Origin: Wolbachia endosymbiont (group A) of Bibio marci
GTDB taxonomy: Bacteria; Pseudomonadota; Alphaproteobacteria; Rickettsiales; Anaplasmataceae
Direction: 5' to 3'
Assembly: GCF_947251645.1 (NCBI RefSeq)
Contig: NZ_OX366364.1
Coordinates: 558,001 to 622,000, forward strand
Length of the DNA: 64,000 nt
This document shows, piece after piece, positions 38,101 to 48,139 of the stretch. A program made the position numbers and the translations under genes. Under the pieces are notes generated by a model. It did no database searches. It was not told the origin of the DNA and saw only the letters and a list, made by a program, of their open reading frames with translations. How positions within the stretch are numbered: the first letter of the stretch is position 1; each line of letters opens with the position of its first letter.

Positions 38101-38870
38101 ACCTTTTAAAAGAGTGCATTGAAAGAGAAAAATTTATACATGTTCCCAATAATCTCAGACCGTTTATTGAACAGCACTTAGAATCTTGGATTAATAATGC
38201 TATAACCGCGTTCTTCATGAAAGCAGGAGAGGATTATGTAGTGGATGTAGATAAAACCAGAAGTAGTCCAGATCGCAATCCTAATATTACAATTCTTGAT
38301 AGAGATACAGGAACAGATCAAGCTAATTCTCAATGGGATGAAGCATTACACCAATTTTTACAACTCAAACATGGATGTAAATTATCTTTACAAAGCTTAA
38401 AAGCTGTTTTTATCTCTAATGTTTCTTTCTTTAAATTGTGCAGTAACTTATATGGATTAACAGGCACCTTAGGGTCACAGAGAGAAAGAGATTTATTGCA
38501 GGAGATACATGAGGTAGACTTTGTAACTATCCCTACAGCCAAGTCTAAGCAATTTCGTGAGGAAAAACCTATTCTTTGTACTGGCAAAGATGAATGGATA
38601 AAGCGCATATGTAATGAAACAAAAAGGCTAACTGAGGAAAAAAAACGATCTGTTTTAATCATCTGTGAAACAGTAAATGATGTAGAGACTTTATACAAAG
38701 CTTTTGGAGGAAAGGATGCAAAACATGTTCATACATATACAAGAGATTACGAAGAGTTTGATAAAGGGTTTGAAATTGTTCAAGGTAACAAAGAGCTGGG
38801 GCAAGGACAGATTATTATTGCAACGAACTTAGCTGGCCGTGGAACGGCTTTGTTGCATCGCTACTTATGA
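32133..38870 (+). CDS. giant SecA-like/toxin-like EAM protein, N-terminal part (split by a MITE)
   Basis: The uninterrupted gene would encode 3,907 residues; this part gives the first about 2,237 native residues, then nine foreign codons from the insertion. Residues 1-560 are helical, TPR-like in appearance (YYERLAYHYYNLACYYND). Glycine-rich collagen-like tracts lie near 582-605, 625-650, 735-760 and 780-800 (GKDGHGKQGADGYPGESGG; GGHGGEYGLGGQGGYAG). A long helical linker runs to about 1720. A complete SecA-type motor then starts: Walker A STGEGKS near 1755, VDEVDSML near 1858, YGLTGTLGSQRERDL near 2105, and motif V IIIATNLAGRGT, where the insertion falls. The motifs match SecA more closely than those of the gene at 27595. 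Confidence 0.8.
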   Translation: MFNVQNQQISDSGRNVSSVLNIEQAIQYLNSLGSWVGNEPWLANVSEELNKRYRELRKDIRENTNSWSYSQYYERLAYHYYNLACYYNDELFNKYKVNLESVKQCLEKCLEKLAEVSGEVYSDRTKELKNDAEKFLTKVKKIHEQQEDLLTKYSTFNKFKKYTKLCIVLGSINQVPLQQCSAENRQRIQNIQLLKVINMLEDAITVPEYKNTFITAEQSDYLGQVYQLAGQPALSIRYKRTSDNLKKTVNATKEHSDKKQEIKDIISKEVKEYRSNLVQVKDYIEERLHRSLSTIDNAYIERKYIKYCARLWLQETTNLLKELTESKSRTVIQEIFNSLDDIQGFSQIPNPLNQLEYYTLLMEHYKLVRKEDEKVFISRFKKECLEQIVAYIDSAEKELVFLETFVDFLSSSKNLQSIIVELELEDFCRGDLSFDKLINNIMKLEVDTYGENLIVLKKVTEGLKEKEDLFLIDKFKEVIGAYIKPVEVQERRIDGRLVVEVTGKNIVVSEILWQLENTLSENSNIEEVRFVGADVIHIDADFKNKVWYGKNVVVLTKTIKVHDKVTWNVSGKDNNHTYSDNAGTGKDGHGKQGADGYPGESGGNVLILVEKIENPENFTIISNGGKGSKGQDGGNGRDGKDGVGITKADFDNEFPSVVKLAAPPGVRKELVSKTIKNIKKNSLMIKNELYKNSEDSSAGNIFIEVTKNQGNEVIFSYYHGSLSSRYQAFLLYKGSLGQHGGHGGEYGLGGQGGYAGEIIVRNLENSSKEFGIVKNATQVEEGEKGQGGLHGIHGKNGWDMGYLDYQSWKEFKFRGGDQNSKCTLEYYDKDNDPSDRVWCPYKDKYAGIKATSIENKKQKRCEERKNTRQNNDRQHHAQAVRKKNISQSSILANYSHHLSSIERSTLQNLQSDLESTKQHALQAIVENQEQQEKQTTELGIKRHSPYQNKSKHHNDIFITTSSTTYRETIDVESFIDKLKKEPLLLDNWFQLKKAELNLSQLSQLFLVFETLKGSPPETSSLQNNTELQDIEKLLIDKYRLATLQEIVKQLPPYQEVTNNVELTPENAARYLIEAKGNDNNISHHILGTLNQYLYKNSTEQHEKISKFGKEELQNTENKALKYSIRAFVLEVGKLEEEHTDVKKYYNKHKKFLKDQEHSLNIFFEAFKRELSQPRHAEVFGLWIESIKDKSLRSKLEEKIQKDDFLKALYNRFNNQLRQEYDWKECCKDQAVLQKYDDYIQEKGLLSESYRELLAYIFDVNIRLYAENQDNKLFLQGDHNPSSKQIIHILCRDNEFIQLNIDGNYLKLEQERKKKDNFYARILIEIEPFKQKQEFDNYLKNKAFLSNNSPSEDEQYFNEEEDIEKIIEYFPEGEKQQLKERLNKITSQYIGQQGILHNMLKSFSSEGRHVSSQELYCLVNSILTSVIEDKKELNIFCWIVATYPQKSWIDELMLLQLEDYFKKTLIEKPEWRKYLSKIESKDVLLLFKVKLDQHKSSNPISTQCIEDILHLLSNIPNETVSLEGLELSEWPYALKEKYWTCKLSKLVDWQKDDLPTASYYLLSIENIFGALLSEKFIEALEKKKQELSSDKLTNILSNFHNEKWNLSTEELNTLNSCRIDDWAQKMQEKFTANKEERKITQLVELIKSNANTSKEILNKLPKIKNYIESIDKYITAEKPIGSFTEDDIKNWVKEFQSNMGKGKQDVKEEMLAVIYRAIELKKELELKRVFKLRDTQKLTVLALLTNDRSTLAQVSTGEGKSLIVVAASIMKALCGEKVDVITSSSVLAKRDAEDNRDIYSLFGINVSHNCSEDIEKRKEAYSGNQVVYGDLSNFQRDYLLDKFYGKNILGDRNFNNVIVDEVDSMLLDKGNNMLYLSYDLAGLDKLESVYIYIWQWINRPARDNKELCYAFDAKAIKEAVISDLYGLVKKEDIGKLGSELSEQQKNIMWERLIKTEILDDQGKLLKGNINDNELNKVLSPEFNCYKDRFLYLLKECIEREKFIHVPNNLRPFIEQHLESWINNAITAFFMKAGEDYVVDVDKTRSSPDRNPNITILDRDTGTDQANSQWDEALHQFLQLKHGCKLSLQSLKAVFISNVSFFKLCSNLYGLTGTLGSQRERDLLQEIHEVDFVTIPTAKSKQFREEKPILCTGKDEWIKRICNETKRLTEEKKRSVLIICETVNDVETLYKAFGGKDAKHVHTYTRDYEEFDKGFEIVQGNKELGQGQIIIATNLAGRGTALLHRYL

Positions 38871-39171
38871 AAGGCTAACTATAGTTAGGATTATAAGCAA
38901 CCTATTGAAAATCTTGTTTTTTTGCAATCAATCTGATCAAATTTAAGAATAGTAATTTATTATTTACATTAATAAATTTAATTCTATTGAAAATAGCTAA
39001 AGCATTGAAATTCTTGAATTTTAGCCGGATTAGTGAGTGGTAGTGAAATTTCTTTTACTTAAATTTAGGTATTCACTGACCGTTCTTGTTATAAATACCA
39101 GAATAATAAGCTACTGATATTCTCCATCTTTTTTATCTTTAATCCATCATAGCTAGCGATGCAACAAAGCC
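38846..39171. mobile_element. 326-bp non-autonomous IS5-type element (MITE-like)
   Basis: Ends in an 18-bp perfect terminal inverted repeat, GGCTTTGTTGCATCGCTA, that shares its first 13-16 bases with the 1,089-bp IS. It is flanked by a perfect 9-bp target duplication, CCGTGGAAC (38837-38845 and 39172-39180). The interior is AT-rich with no coding frame and no visible relation to the IS transposase. Removing it plus one duplication restores the reading frame LAGRGTDIKITEELR. Confidence 0.93.
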
Positions 39172-39180
39172 CCGTGGAAC

Positions 39181-42100
39181 TGACATAAAAATTACAGAAG
39201 AATTGAGGAAAGCAGAAGGATTATATGTTTGTTTAACTTACCTACCTAGCAATATTCGAGTTGAACAGCAAGCATTTGGGCGAGCAGCAAGAAGTGGAGA
39301 CCAGGGTTCTGGTCAGTTAATCATCATGGATTCAAAAGGACAAGAATATAGTAACTCAAAAATACTTGATTTAAAGAAAGAGCGTGATGTGGAAGAATTA
39401 CATCGTATATCTGACATTAAAGCTTACTATGATACTCAGATTACTATGGAAGAAAGCTGTTTTAAAGCATTCAAAGAGCAGTACGAACAATTGAAGAAAG
39501 ACCTTGATGATAAAAAAGTACCTACTGAAGTTAAAGAAATTTTATTGCAGAGTTGCTTGGACAAATGGGCTTTCTGGTTAGATGAACACACTAAATATGT
39601 AAGAAATTTGACAGGTGAACAGGATAAAAGAAATCTTTACAACCTACTGGACAAATTTATCTCACGATTAAAGAATTTAGACACTGGGTATAGCGAAAAG
39701 TGGTTACCTTCGTATGAAGGACCTCCAACTCTAATTATTGAATATGATAGCACAAACTGGTTAGCCTGGGTTAAAGAAAATCCAATTCAAATGATTAAAC
39801 TTGGAAAGTATCTCTCTCAAAATGAGGAACATAAAAATGCTCATAAAAATGCCCTTGAGCTGTTTGATGAGGTGATTAAAAAAGAGCCATATTTTTCTGA
39901 AGCAGCACGTTATTACAAGGCATTTGCATTAGTAAAGAAGGTTGATTTAGAACAAAAGCCTTTAAAAGAAGAAGATGAGAAAGTTTTGAAAGAATTTAAG
40001 CAAGAATTGCGAGAAGCTGCAAGGCTTTTAGATGAGCATAGTAAATTTGCTATCAATGCAGCAGGTATTATTGGTAAGATTAAGAAGAATAATAACGAAA
40101 GTATCATTCAAATCGACGCTTATGAAGAACAGCAAAAGAGCTTGGCTAACCTTTATTATATGTTTTCACGGTCTATAGATGATATTTTTGGACACACTAT
40201 TACTCCACAATTTTTTGCTAATAATGATATTAAGGAAGAGCTGGCTGAAAGTCTATATAAGGATCTTCTTGAAAAGGGCATGCTAAAAAAGCCGAGAGTA
40301 AAAAAGAGCATTTCTGAAGAAGAGCTAAAAGTGATCAGTGCTGGCTATGGAGTATCAGTTGAAACATTAAAAATTTTTCTTTCCAAATATGAAGGGAAGG
40401 AAATTAATGAGAAAGAATTTCAAAAAGAATTAAAAAAAGAAGTACAATTGCCTAGCAGAGAAGCATTTTGGAAGTCATTGATTAAACAAAAAATCTTAAA
40501 TGAAGAAGTTAAGTGTGTTGTAGTTAATAATGAAAAATTGAAAGAAACAGATCCTTCATTATTGGATCATCTGACTGGAAAAATAAACCAAAAAGAGTTA
40601 GAAAAGCAAACTCTAGAGCTCAATAATGAACAGATTCTTTTAAATGTAGAATGGGTTACACAACAGAAAAATAAAGGTAATATTTTTAAAAAAGATGATT
40701 TTATAAAGATTGTAGGCAAAGACAAATATAAAATATTGAAAGAGAGAGGAGTACTTTCATTTAACAGAAAAGCGCATATAGACCAAAGTAAAATTGAATC
40801 TATGACTTTTCCTTGTTACGATTCCATTACTCTGGAAGACTTTACTAAAGTAAATATCACTAAAAGTGAAGCTGAAAAAATTTTAGCAGAACTAGCTAAA
40901 CAAAAGGTCATTGAAAAAAAGGATGGCTCAGAAAATAGTGCTTATGGACTAAAGATCAAATTTGATGAAATCAAACAAGTTCAGCTTTCTTTCTGTCCAG
41001 TTTATGAGAATGTCCTAAAAGGACTATTATCTACATGTTTTACCTATAGAATAGCCCTTCAAAAAATTGCAGTGCAGCTAGAAGAAAAAAACTTTCCTGT
41101 TCGTCTGCAATTAATAACAAAACCACATCAAAGTTTAGTCTTGGAATTATTAGAACAGAAAATTATCAGACCTACTATGGTAGCAACTAAAGATGAAGAC
41201 TTAGAGGAAAAGTTGAAGAGTATATATAGTCAAAAAATGACTAAAGATAATTTTAAATGTATACTTTCTAAAAGTACACTCATTCAAGAAGAGTGTATAG
41301 AAAAGCTTTTTGGCTTCTTGGTTGAGAAAGGATGGATTACCCAGTACGATCCAATGCAGTCTATACAAGATGAGGGTATTAGCAAGGAAAACATTAAAAA
41401 TGCTGGCAAATCTTTAGTACAAGATCTTTATTATATTAATAGCCCTGACAAAAGACAAAAACCTTTAAACTTTTTTCCCGAAGGAAGCCATGAAAACGTA
41501 CTGACCAAGTTGCAAAGTATTGATAAAATAGTGGAAAAAGTTTTAGACAATCAATTACAACTAGCGAAAAAAGATACAATTAAAAATATTGTTAGCACCT
41601 TGAAAAGATCAAGAAGTTCATTGAAAGCTTTAAAGGTTCCTGATAGTAAACTAAAATCTCTAACTGAGTTTTGTGGTCAAGGTGAATTTGCAAATATAGA
41701 GGAAGTGCATGTCTTTTTTCTCAATGGATTAGATCAACTTTTACAATTAGAAGAGAAGAAATGGACACAAGAAATGCTTATCAACACTGTAGCAGTAACT
41801 GCTATGGGAGTAAGCCAAATAGCTGTAGGTACTGCTATAGAGTTATATTCAGTGGGTATTATGACCCATGTTGGTGCTGCATTTGTTAGCGAGGGTGTAA
41901 ATGATCTCTTCTTTGCAGCAGGTGCTTTAAAATCAGGCCATTTTAGTTGGGAAGATTATAGACAACATAAGCTTGAAAGTTTAATGATGACAGCTGTTAC
42001 TGTTGGTATAGGAGCTTATCTTTCAAGAGGTGCTAAGGTATCACGTTTTGGTCATAAACTAGCTGGACCTAATTTTGAATTTGGTAAGAAAGTAGCAGAA

Positions 42101-44191
42101 ATGTCCGGAACTCAGCTGATTCAAACTGCAGGTTGGAAAGTAGTAGGAAAAGAAGTTGCAAAGCGTATTACATTAAAAACTATAGAAGGGTTAGCGCTTG
42201 GCTTAGCTAATGCAGGAGTTGATACACTCGTTGAAAATTACCTTCAAGCACTATGTGAAGGCATAGCCTCTGATATTTTATCAGATATTGAACGCGAAGT
42301 AGAAGAACATAATATCTCTATAAGTTTAGAAAAAGCCTATAAAGTATTAGGAAGAGAAAGAGCAGAAAAAGTTATAGGTGACTTAACTAAGAGTGTCTTT
42401 ACTAGGCAAAGTTATGTGGAAGAGTTTTTACCTATTGCCAACAAGATAGCTAGTAGTGTAACTCAAGGAATTGCAGAAGCTGTTAAAAAAAGAAGCAAAA
42501 CAAGTAATAAGCTGGTATTACCTATTCATGCTATTAGTAAGATAATGGTTTGGTCAGAACGTTCTGCTCAGATTGCCAATATAATAGTGATTACTAATAA
42601 TCTTTTAGGTAACTTAGATCAGGAAATAAAAGGTAGACTAAATAAGCTGGAAAAAGACTTAGAACGCAATCAAAAACAAGAAGTGGAGAAAGATTATGAG
42701 AGTTTTAAAAAAGGAGTAATTGATCAGTGGAAATCATTGCTTCGCGAAAAGGCTGGGCAAATTATAGCACGGCATATTGTGAGCCCTGTCCTTAAAGAAG
42801 GCGCTAATCATCTGGTTAGATGTATTGGAAAAAAAGTGCAAGAAGCATATCAGTCTTACAAAGAAAGTGGGTATTTTGAGCGCTTTGAAGGATTGAAACA
42901 GGAGCACAAGGAAAAGCTACAGAGTGAACAACAATGTGACAATACATCTAAAACAGAAAACCATATTACGGAAAAATATCATAAAGATTTGCGAAAGTTG
43001 ATGATTAAAACTAGAAATCCTGACTTGCTCGCAGATATAGTCCGAGAAAACATTCCAATGGATATGATATGTGTTAGTGCGTGTACTCAAGTAGTATATA
43101 AGATACTAAAAGAGCAGAGAGTTGTAATTTCAGGACTAACCATTATTGTCGAAGGAGATGGTGGTATAAGACAAGAATTTTCCTCTATGTCTGAAGGATC
43201 AGAAAGGATAATTATTCCACTTGAGCTCAAAGATAATCATTTTGAGTTTTGTGGAAGCATCACATCAGAAAACAATAGAAGTAGTGAATCAAAAAATAAT
43301 TGCTTATATGAGGCTTTATCAGAAGCTATACCTGAATTAAAAAATATAATATCACCAGAAGGATTCAGAGATAAGGTAGCTGATTGTATTAAACATGATA
43401 AAGGAATACGGTATCACATTCAGCAAGGCTGGCACCGGCTTCCTATATCTCTTGGTGCGTTTGGTGGTAAGCGTTACATTTCTGTACCTACTAGCACACT
43501 AAATGAACAAGCAGAAAATCAATCGCCATATCAACATTCTAATTCCAGAGGGGAATGGAAATTTGATAAAAATAAAGACGTAGACTTACGGGAAGATAGG
43601 GTGCTAACAAATAAGGAATCTCATCTACAACGTGCTAAAGCTTACAATGAAGCTCTTGATAAAATTAACCAAGCACTTTCTAATATTGGTGAAAAACGTA
43701 TATCTGTTGATCCCACAAATTTTAAGGCAACAAGATATGATACAATACTATGTACTGGAAAATTCGGTAAAATAGACATAGCACTATATCCAGTAGAGAT
43801 GGAAGCTACAGTTGAAATACGGGTTCGAGATATTAAAGGAAACGTGAAATATACATTAAGAATTGACGTTGATAACCCTATAATTGAATCAGATTTACAG
43901 GGACCACATGGTCCTCATATTGGATATGATGTTATCCGCCATAATAAACAAGACCCTAAAGGAGTTACTGGACATATACTTATAAATGCGGAAAATAAAA
44001 GACTTCCTGATCGAAGCCGCAGTCAATATAGTATTGATGATAATAGTATACCTACGATACCTATAACAAGAGTATTTTCTCTACCCAATAAGCCTAACAC
44101 CTATCTAGAAAGAGTTGAAACAGGAAACATATCTCAAATTAACAACAGAGATGAAATTAGAGGTCGTTCATACCCAAGCCCAGATTTTTGA
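39181..44191 (+). CDS. giant EAM protein, C-terminal part with latrotoxin-CTD-like and OTU-like regions
   Basis: Continuation of the gene at 32133 after the MITE. The frame is open from 39181, and the first available start within it is TTG at 39203 (1,662 codons; numbering from there). It opens with SecA motif VI, RVEQQAFGRAARSGDQGSG. A long helical region follows to about 850. Hydrophobic segments near 853-895 lead into FSWEDYRQHKLESLMMTAVT and a stretch to about 1080 that resembles the latrotoxin C-terminal domain reported in phage WO. Near 1360, SSESKNNCLYEALSEAIPEL resembles the OTU catalytic-Cys motif. The last 150 residues carry GPHIGYDVIRHNKQDPKGVTG, unassigned. No signal peptide. As split, this half lacks its motor domain. 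Confidence 0.75.
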
Positions 44192-44309
44192 GATACAAAT
44201 TTAAAAAATATTTTCCTTTTTAAGTTTTTTGATCTTGCTAATAGGTAATTCAGTAGCTTAGAACTTGATTTTCATTGACATTAAACTAATCAGAATGAGA
44301 ATTGGAAGT

Positions 44310-46127
44310 ATGGCAATAATTCTTTTAGATACAAAAACTATAAACCGTATAGCAGCAGGAGAGGTAATAGAGAGGCCAGCAAGTGTAGTAAAGGAATTAG
44401 TGGAAAATGCAATAGATGCTGGAAGTTTAGAGATAGAAGTCAAAATAGAAAGTGGTGGGCGTAACCTTATAACTGTGACAGATGATGGAAATGGAATAGA
44501 AAAGGACGACTTAGAACTAGCATTTATGAGGCATGCCACTTCAAAATTAAGCGATAGTGAGTTAATAGAAATCAAGCACCTTGGGTTTAGGGGAGAAGCT
44601 TTACCTTCAATTGCAGCAGTAAGCAGAATGAAATTATCGTCTAAGGCAAGTGGAGCAAAGGAATCATGGTCTATAAGGTATGAGGGAGGAGAAAAAATAA
44701 GAGAGATTACCCCTTGTTCTTTGTTGCAAGGTACATATATTGAAGTTCGTGACTTATTTTTTGCTACACCAAATAGACTAAAGTTTCTAAAAACCGAAAG
44801 GGCAGAAACACAAAGTATTGTTGATATTGTGAATAACTTAGCGATGATTAATTATAGTATTGGGTTTACTCTCACTTCTGGTAATAAAAAGCTCTTAAAA
44901 TATGTTAAGCAAACTTCGCTGTTCAACAGATTATGTGAAATAGAAGAAGAATTTCAAAGCAATTCACTGGAAGTTAAAGAGGAAGAAGAAGGCATCAAAC
45001 TTAAGGGACACATCTGTAAACCTAATGTCAATCGTGGCAACTCAACTCAGATTTATACGTTTGTTAATGGAAGGCCAATAAAAGACAATCTACTTGTTGG
45101 TGCAATTAGATATGCGTATCACGATTTTATTCCAAACAATAGGTATCCTTTTGCAGTGTTGCATTTAGAAGTACCATATGACCAAGTAGATGTAAATGTG
45201 CATCCAAATAAATCGGAAGTAAGATTTCAGAATAAAAGGCTAATATATGAAATAGTGAGAAGAGGGATAATAAAAACACTATCAACGAGATTTGCAGCGG
45301 GTGATCAAGGTATTGAAGAGGAGCTAATTTTTAATGATAGTAAAAGCCAAGAGCAGGTTGATAGTCAAGAGAAAAAAGATCAAAAAGAGTTTTATGAAAA
45401 GAGACCAAGTCTTTTAGAAAATCGTCTAATGAAAGAATTCAATGCACCAGATGAAAGAAGGCAAAGCTTACCAGAAACGTTTAAATATGGAGAATCTCCA
45501 CCCCAAAAGGGAACGATGGTTTTAGAAAGGAAGCAAATTGATTTAATAGAGGATTATCCTCTGGGATATGCACGCTGTCAGGTCTACAATACTTACATTA
45601 TTGCTGAGGCTAAAGGCAAATTAATTATAGTAGACCAGCACGCAGCTCATGAGAGGTTGATCTATGAGTGCTTAAAACAAAAATCAAGCATAAAAAGGCA
45701 AAAGCTTCTTCTTCCTGAAATAGTCGAGATTAAAAACCAAGCAGGAATGGAGATGGTTGAAATGTATAAAGATAAGCTTTTCGAAATGGGTTTTGGTATT
45801 GAAATAGAATCAGAAGATAAAGTAAGGGTGAAAGAAATACCTGCAATTTTAGGAACAATAAATGTGAAAGAGATGGTGATGAATATAGTTGATAGATTAA
45901 TGGAGATAGGAGATACGCTACCTATAGAAGAAAAAGTGAACAAGATACTAGCTACCATTGCGTGCCATGGGTCAATTAGAGCTGGAAGGGAAATGAAGTT
46001 GGAGGAGATGAATGAGTTGATGAGACAAATGGAGGAAACACCTTATGCTGGGCAATGCAATCACGGAAGACCAACGTATATAGAAATGAAACTAAGTGAT
46101 ATAGAAAAATTGTTTGAAAGGAGATGA
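44310..46127 (+). CDS. mutL: DNA mismatch repair protein MutL
   Basis: 605 residues from the ATG at 44310, preceded by GGAAG and matching the family N-terminus ([20 protein letters not shown]). The GHKL ATPase motifs are [13 protein letters not shown] near residue 29, VTDDGNGI near 60, and [14 protein letters not shown] near 95. The C-terminal domain carries the metal-dependent endonuclease motif [12 protein letters not shown] near 427 and CNHGRPT near the end, so it should be a nicking-type MutL. MutL is a known WO EAM gene in addition to, or in place of, a chromosomal copy. It heads a + strand series with HTH and radC genes. Confidence 0.95.
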   Translation: MAIILLDTKTINRIAAGEVIERPASVVKELVENAIDAGSLEIEVKIESGGRNLITVTDDGNGIEKDDLELAFMRHATSKLSDSELIEIKHLGFRGEALPSIAAVSRMKLSSKASGAKESWSIRYEGGEKIREITPCSLLQGTYIEVRDLFFATPNRLKFLKTERAETQSIVDIVNNLAMINYSIGFTLTSGNKKLLKYVKQTSLFNRLCEIEEEFQSNSLEVKEEEEGIKLKGHICKPNVNRGNSTQIYTFVNGRPIKDNLLVGAIRYAYHDFIPNNRYPFAVLHLEVPYDQVDVNVHPNKSEVRFQNKRLIYEIVRRGIIKTLSTRFAAGDQGIEEELIFNDSKSQEQVDSQEKKDQKEFYEKRPSLLENRLMKEFNAPDERRQSLPETFKYGESPPQKGTMVLERKQIDLIEDYPLGYARCQVYNTYIIAEAKGKLIIVDQHAAHERLIYECLKQKSSIKRQKLLLPEIVEIKNQAGMEMVEMYKDKLFEMGFGIEIESEDKVRVKEIPAILGTINVKEMVMNIVDRLMEIGDTLPIEEKVNKILATIACHGSIRAGREMKLEEMNELMRQMEETPYAGQCNHGRPTYIEMKLSDIEKLFERR

Positions 46128-46194
46128 GTTCAGTTTGTCAAAAAGGTTCCCAATTAAGTATACGTAACGGCTCTTCTGATTATGAGTATAAAAT

Positions 46195-47133
46195 GTGAAA
46201 AAAGAGAATAAATGCTCTAATTTTTTAGATTACAAAGTAATAGGACAGGAAGTAAGAAATCGTAGGTTAGCAAAGGGATATACTCAAAAAGATTTAGCAA
46301 AAAAAATCGATACAACATATCAGGTAATACTGCAATATGAAAAAGGAACACGCAGAATTTCAATTAAGAAGTTATATGAATTAGCAGAAGCATTATCAAC
46401 AACTGCTAGAGATCTAGCTTGCGTACAAGAAGTATCAAATGAGGGAAGGTATGAGGGAGAAGAGGTATTAAATCTAGTAAGAAGACATAGAGAGATTAAG
46501 GATCAAGAATTACGTGAAACGTTTTATTTATTAACTAAATTCATCCGTATTAGTGAGGAAGAAAGTGGAAAGGCGGTAAAAATAGAAGTAGCAAAGGGTT
46601 TGGTTAAGGAAGGAGTTTCTGCTCATGTTATCTCTCAAACAACCAGTTTATCTATTGATGAATATGATAATGATGAGAAAAAAATTTCCATTCCGTATAA
46701 AGTAGGCCAAAGAATAAAAGAATGGAGGTTGAGAAGAGGATACACTCAAGAAGATTTAGCAAGTAAAGTGGGTATAATAAATCAAAGAATATATGAATAT
46801 GAACAAGGACGAGCTGGTGTTTCACTTGAAATGTTAGATGAAATAGCAAAGGTACTATTAATTAGTATTACAGACCTACTTCCAGAAACAACAAAAAATG
46901 AGAATAGTGAAGTGGAACTATCAAGGTTAATAGAAGAATACAAAAAGATTAAAAGCCAAGAACTACGTAATGTACTAATAAAATCTCTGTTTGAAAGCAT
47001 ACAAGTTTGCAAAGAGAAAGTGAAGAGAGTAGAAAAGATGAAAATTACAAAGAATTTAGTTAAGGAAGGAATTTCTATCAATATTATTTTAAAAACAGTA
47101 GACATCTCTTTGGACGAAATTCAACAAATTTAA
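46195..47133 (+). CDS. double-HTH (XRE-type) transcriptional regulator 1
   Basis: 312 residues from a GTG start; the nearest ATG upstream is out of frame. Two HTH_3 domains lie in one chain: about 13-70 (VRNRRLAKGYTQKDLAKKI) and about 163-220 (IKEWRLRRGYTQEDLASKV). Each is followed by a helical linker ending in a short motif of the form ITKNLVKEGISINIILKT, so the protein is an internal duplication. Two further paralogues follow at 49410 and 50353. Such double-HTH genes next to mutL and radC are typical of prophage WO regulation modules. Target genes unknown. Confidence 0.9.
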   Translation: MKKENKCSNFLDYKVIGQEVRNRRLAKGYTQKDLAKKIDTTYQVILQYEKGTRRISIKKLYELAEALSTTARDLACVQEVSNEGRYEGEEVLNLVRRHREIKDQELRETFYLLTKFIRISEEESGKAVKIEVAKGLVKEGVSAHVISQTTSLSIDEYDNDEKKISIPYKVGQRIKEWRLRRGYTQEDLASKVGIINQRIYEYEQGRAGVSLEMLDEIAKVLLISITDLLPETTKNENSEVELSRLIEEYKKIKSQELRNVLIKSLFESIQVCKEKVKRVEKMKITKNLVKEGISINIILKTVDISLDEIQQI

Positions 47134-47303
47134 AATAAAAAATCATTATCTATTAACATCTTTACTTTTTGATGAAAAAATAAGTAAAAAAGATTGAAAA
47201 ATTGATTTGATTTCACTCAAAAGCTATGGCCTTATGCCAATGCTGACAAAAAAACAGCAGTAAATATATAAAAACATTTTGTTATTAGTGAAGGGTAATT
47301 TTT

Positions 47304-47969
47304 ATGAATAATAAGAAAGATCGTAGAGAAGAAATAGAATTCAGAGCATTAGAAAGCAACGGTAAAGCACTACTTGATCGTGAAGTAATAGAAACGTTTC
47401 TAAGTGCAGTGCATGACAGGGAAGAAGCTCGAATTATTGCTAGAAAGCTAATAGATAGTTTTGGAATAGGAGGAATTTTAGGCCAGGAAATAGATGACTT
47501 GAAAACTATAGAAGGGATAACTGACTCTACAGTAGCAGTAATTTTATGCCTAAAGGAAGCTTCAAAGAGGGTACCAAGAGAAGAGTTAAAGAAAGGACCT
47601 ATAATGGATAACTTGGAAACCATCGTAAAATATTTAAGGGTGAGTATTGGTTATTCAGAGGAGGAAAAGATGAAAATAATATATTTTGATCAAAAGTGCC
47701 GTTTAAAGGGGGAAGAAGTGTTTACTGGTACAGTGGATAAGGTACCTTTTTACATAAGAGAAGTAACAAGAAAGGCATTAATAAGAAAAGCGACGTCAAT
47801 AATAATATCGCATAACCACCCAGAAGGAAGGTTAAAGCCATCTGATGAGGATCAAGCTGTAACTAAAGACTTGGCTGAAGCTTGTCAGACTATAGGGATT
47901 AGGTTACTGGATCACATTATCATTACAAGTGTTGGATATTTTAGTTTTAAAGAGCAAGGACTGTTATAA
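47304..47969 (+). CDS. radC: RadC-family protein (UPF0758, JAB metalloprotease-like domain)
   Basis: 221 residues. The N-terminal helix-hairpin-helix-like part (FGIGGILGQEIDDLKTIEGI) is followed by an MPN/JAB domain with the metal signature SHNHPEGRLKPSDEDQAVTK near 172-190 (H-x-H-P and S-x-x-D). The historical link to recombination repair is doubtful; the family is common in mobile elements. Start ATG with AAGGG seven to twelve bases upstream. It lies between HTH regulators 1 and 2, as in other WO regions. Confidence 0.93.
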   Translation: MNNKKDRREEIEFRALESNGKALLDREVIETFLSAVHDREEARIIARKLIDSFGIGGILGQEIDDLKTIEGITDSTVAVILCLKEASKRVPREELKKGPIMDNLETIVKYLRVSIGYSEEEKMKIIYFDQKCRLKGEEVFTGTVDKVPFYIREVTRKALIRKATSIIISHNHPEGRLKPSDEDQAVTKDLAEACQTIGIRLLDHIIITSVGYFSFKEQGLL

Positions 47970-48139
47970 AGCAGATATTTGAAGATTTTCATGAGTTGTT
48001 TAACTACTTGAATGAAGAAAGTATTTGCAAGTACATTAACCATTGCTTATAATTAATGAGAAAGTATATATTGAATTAATAATAAAGTAATAAAGTCGGT
48101 TGTAGACTTAGTAAAGTATATTTAATAGCGGAGGCTAAT

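Noticed and set aside
39203..39205. Independent gene starting at TTG 39203
   Set aside because: Excision of the MITE restores one continuous frame, and the start lies within SecA motifs.
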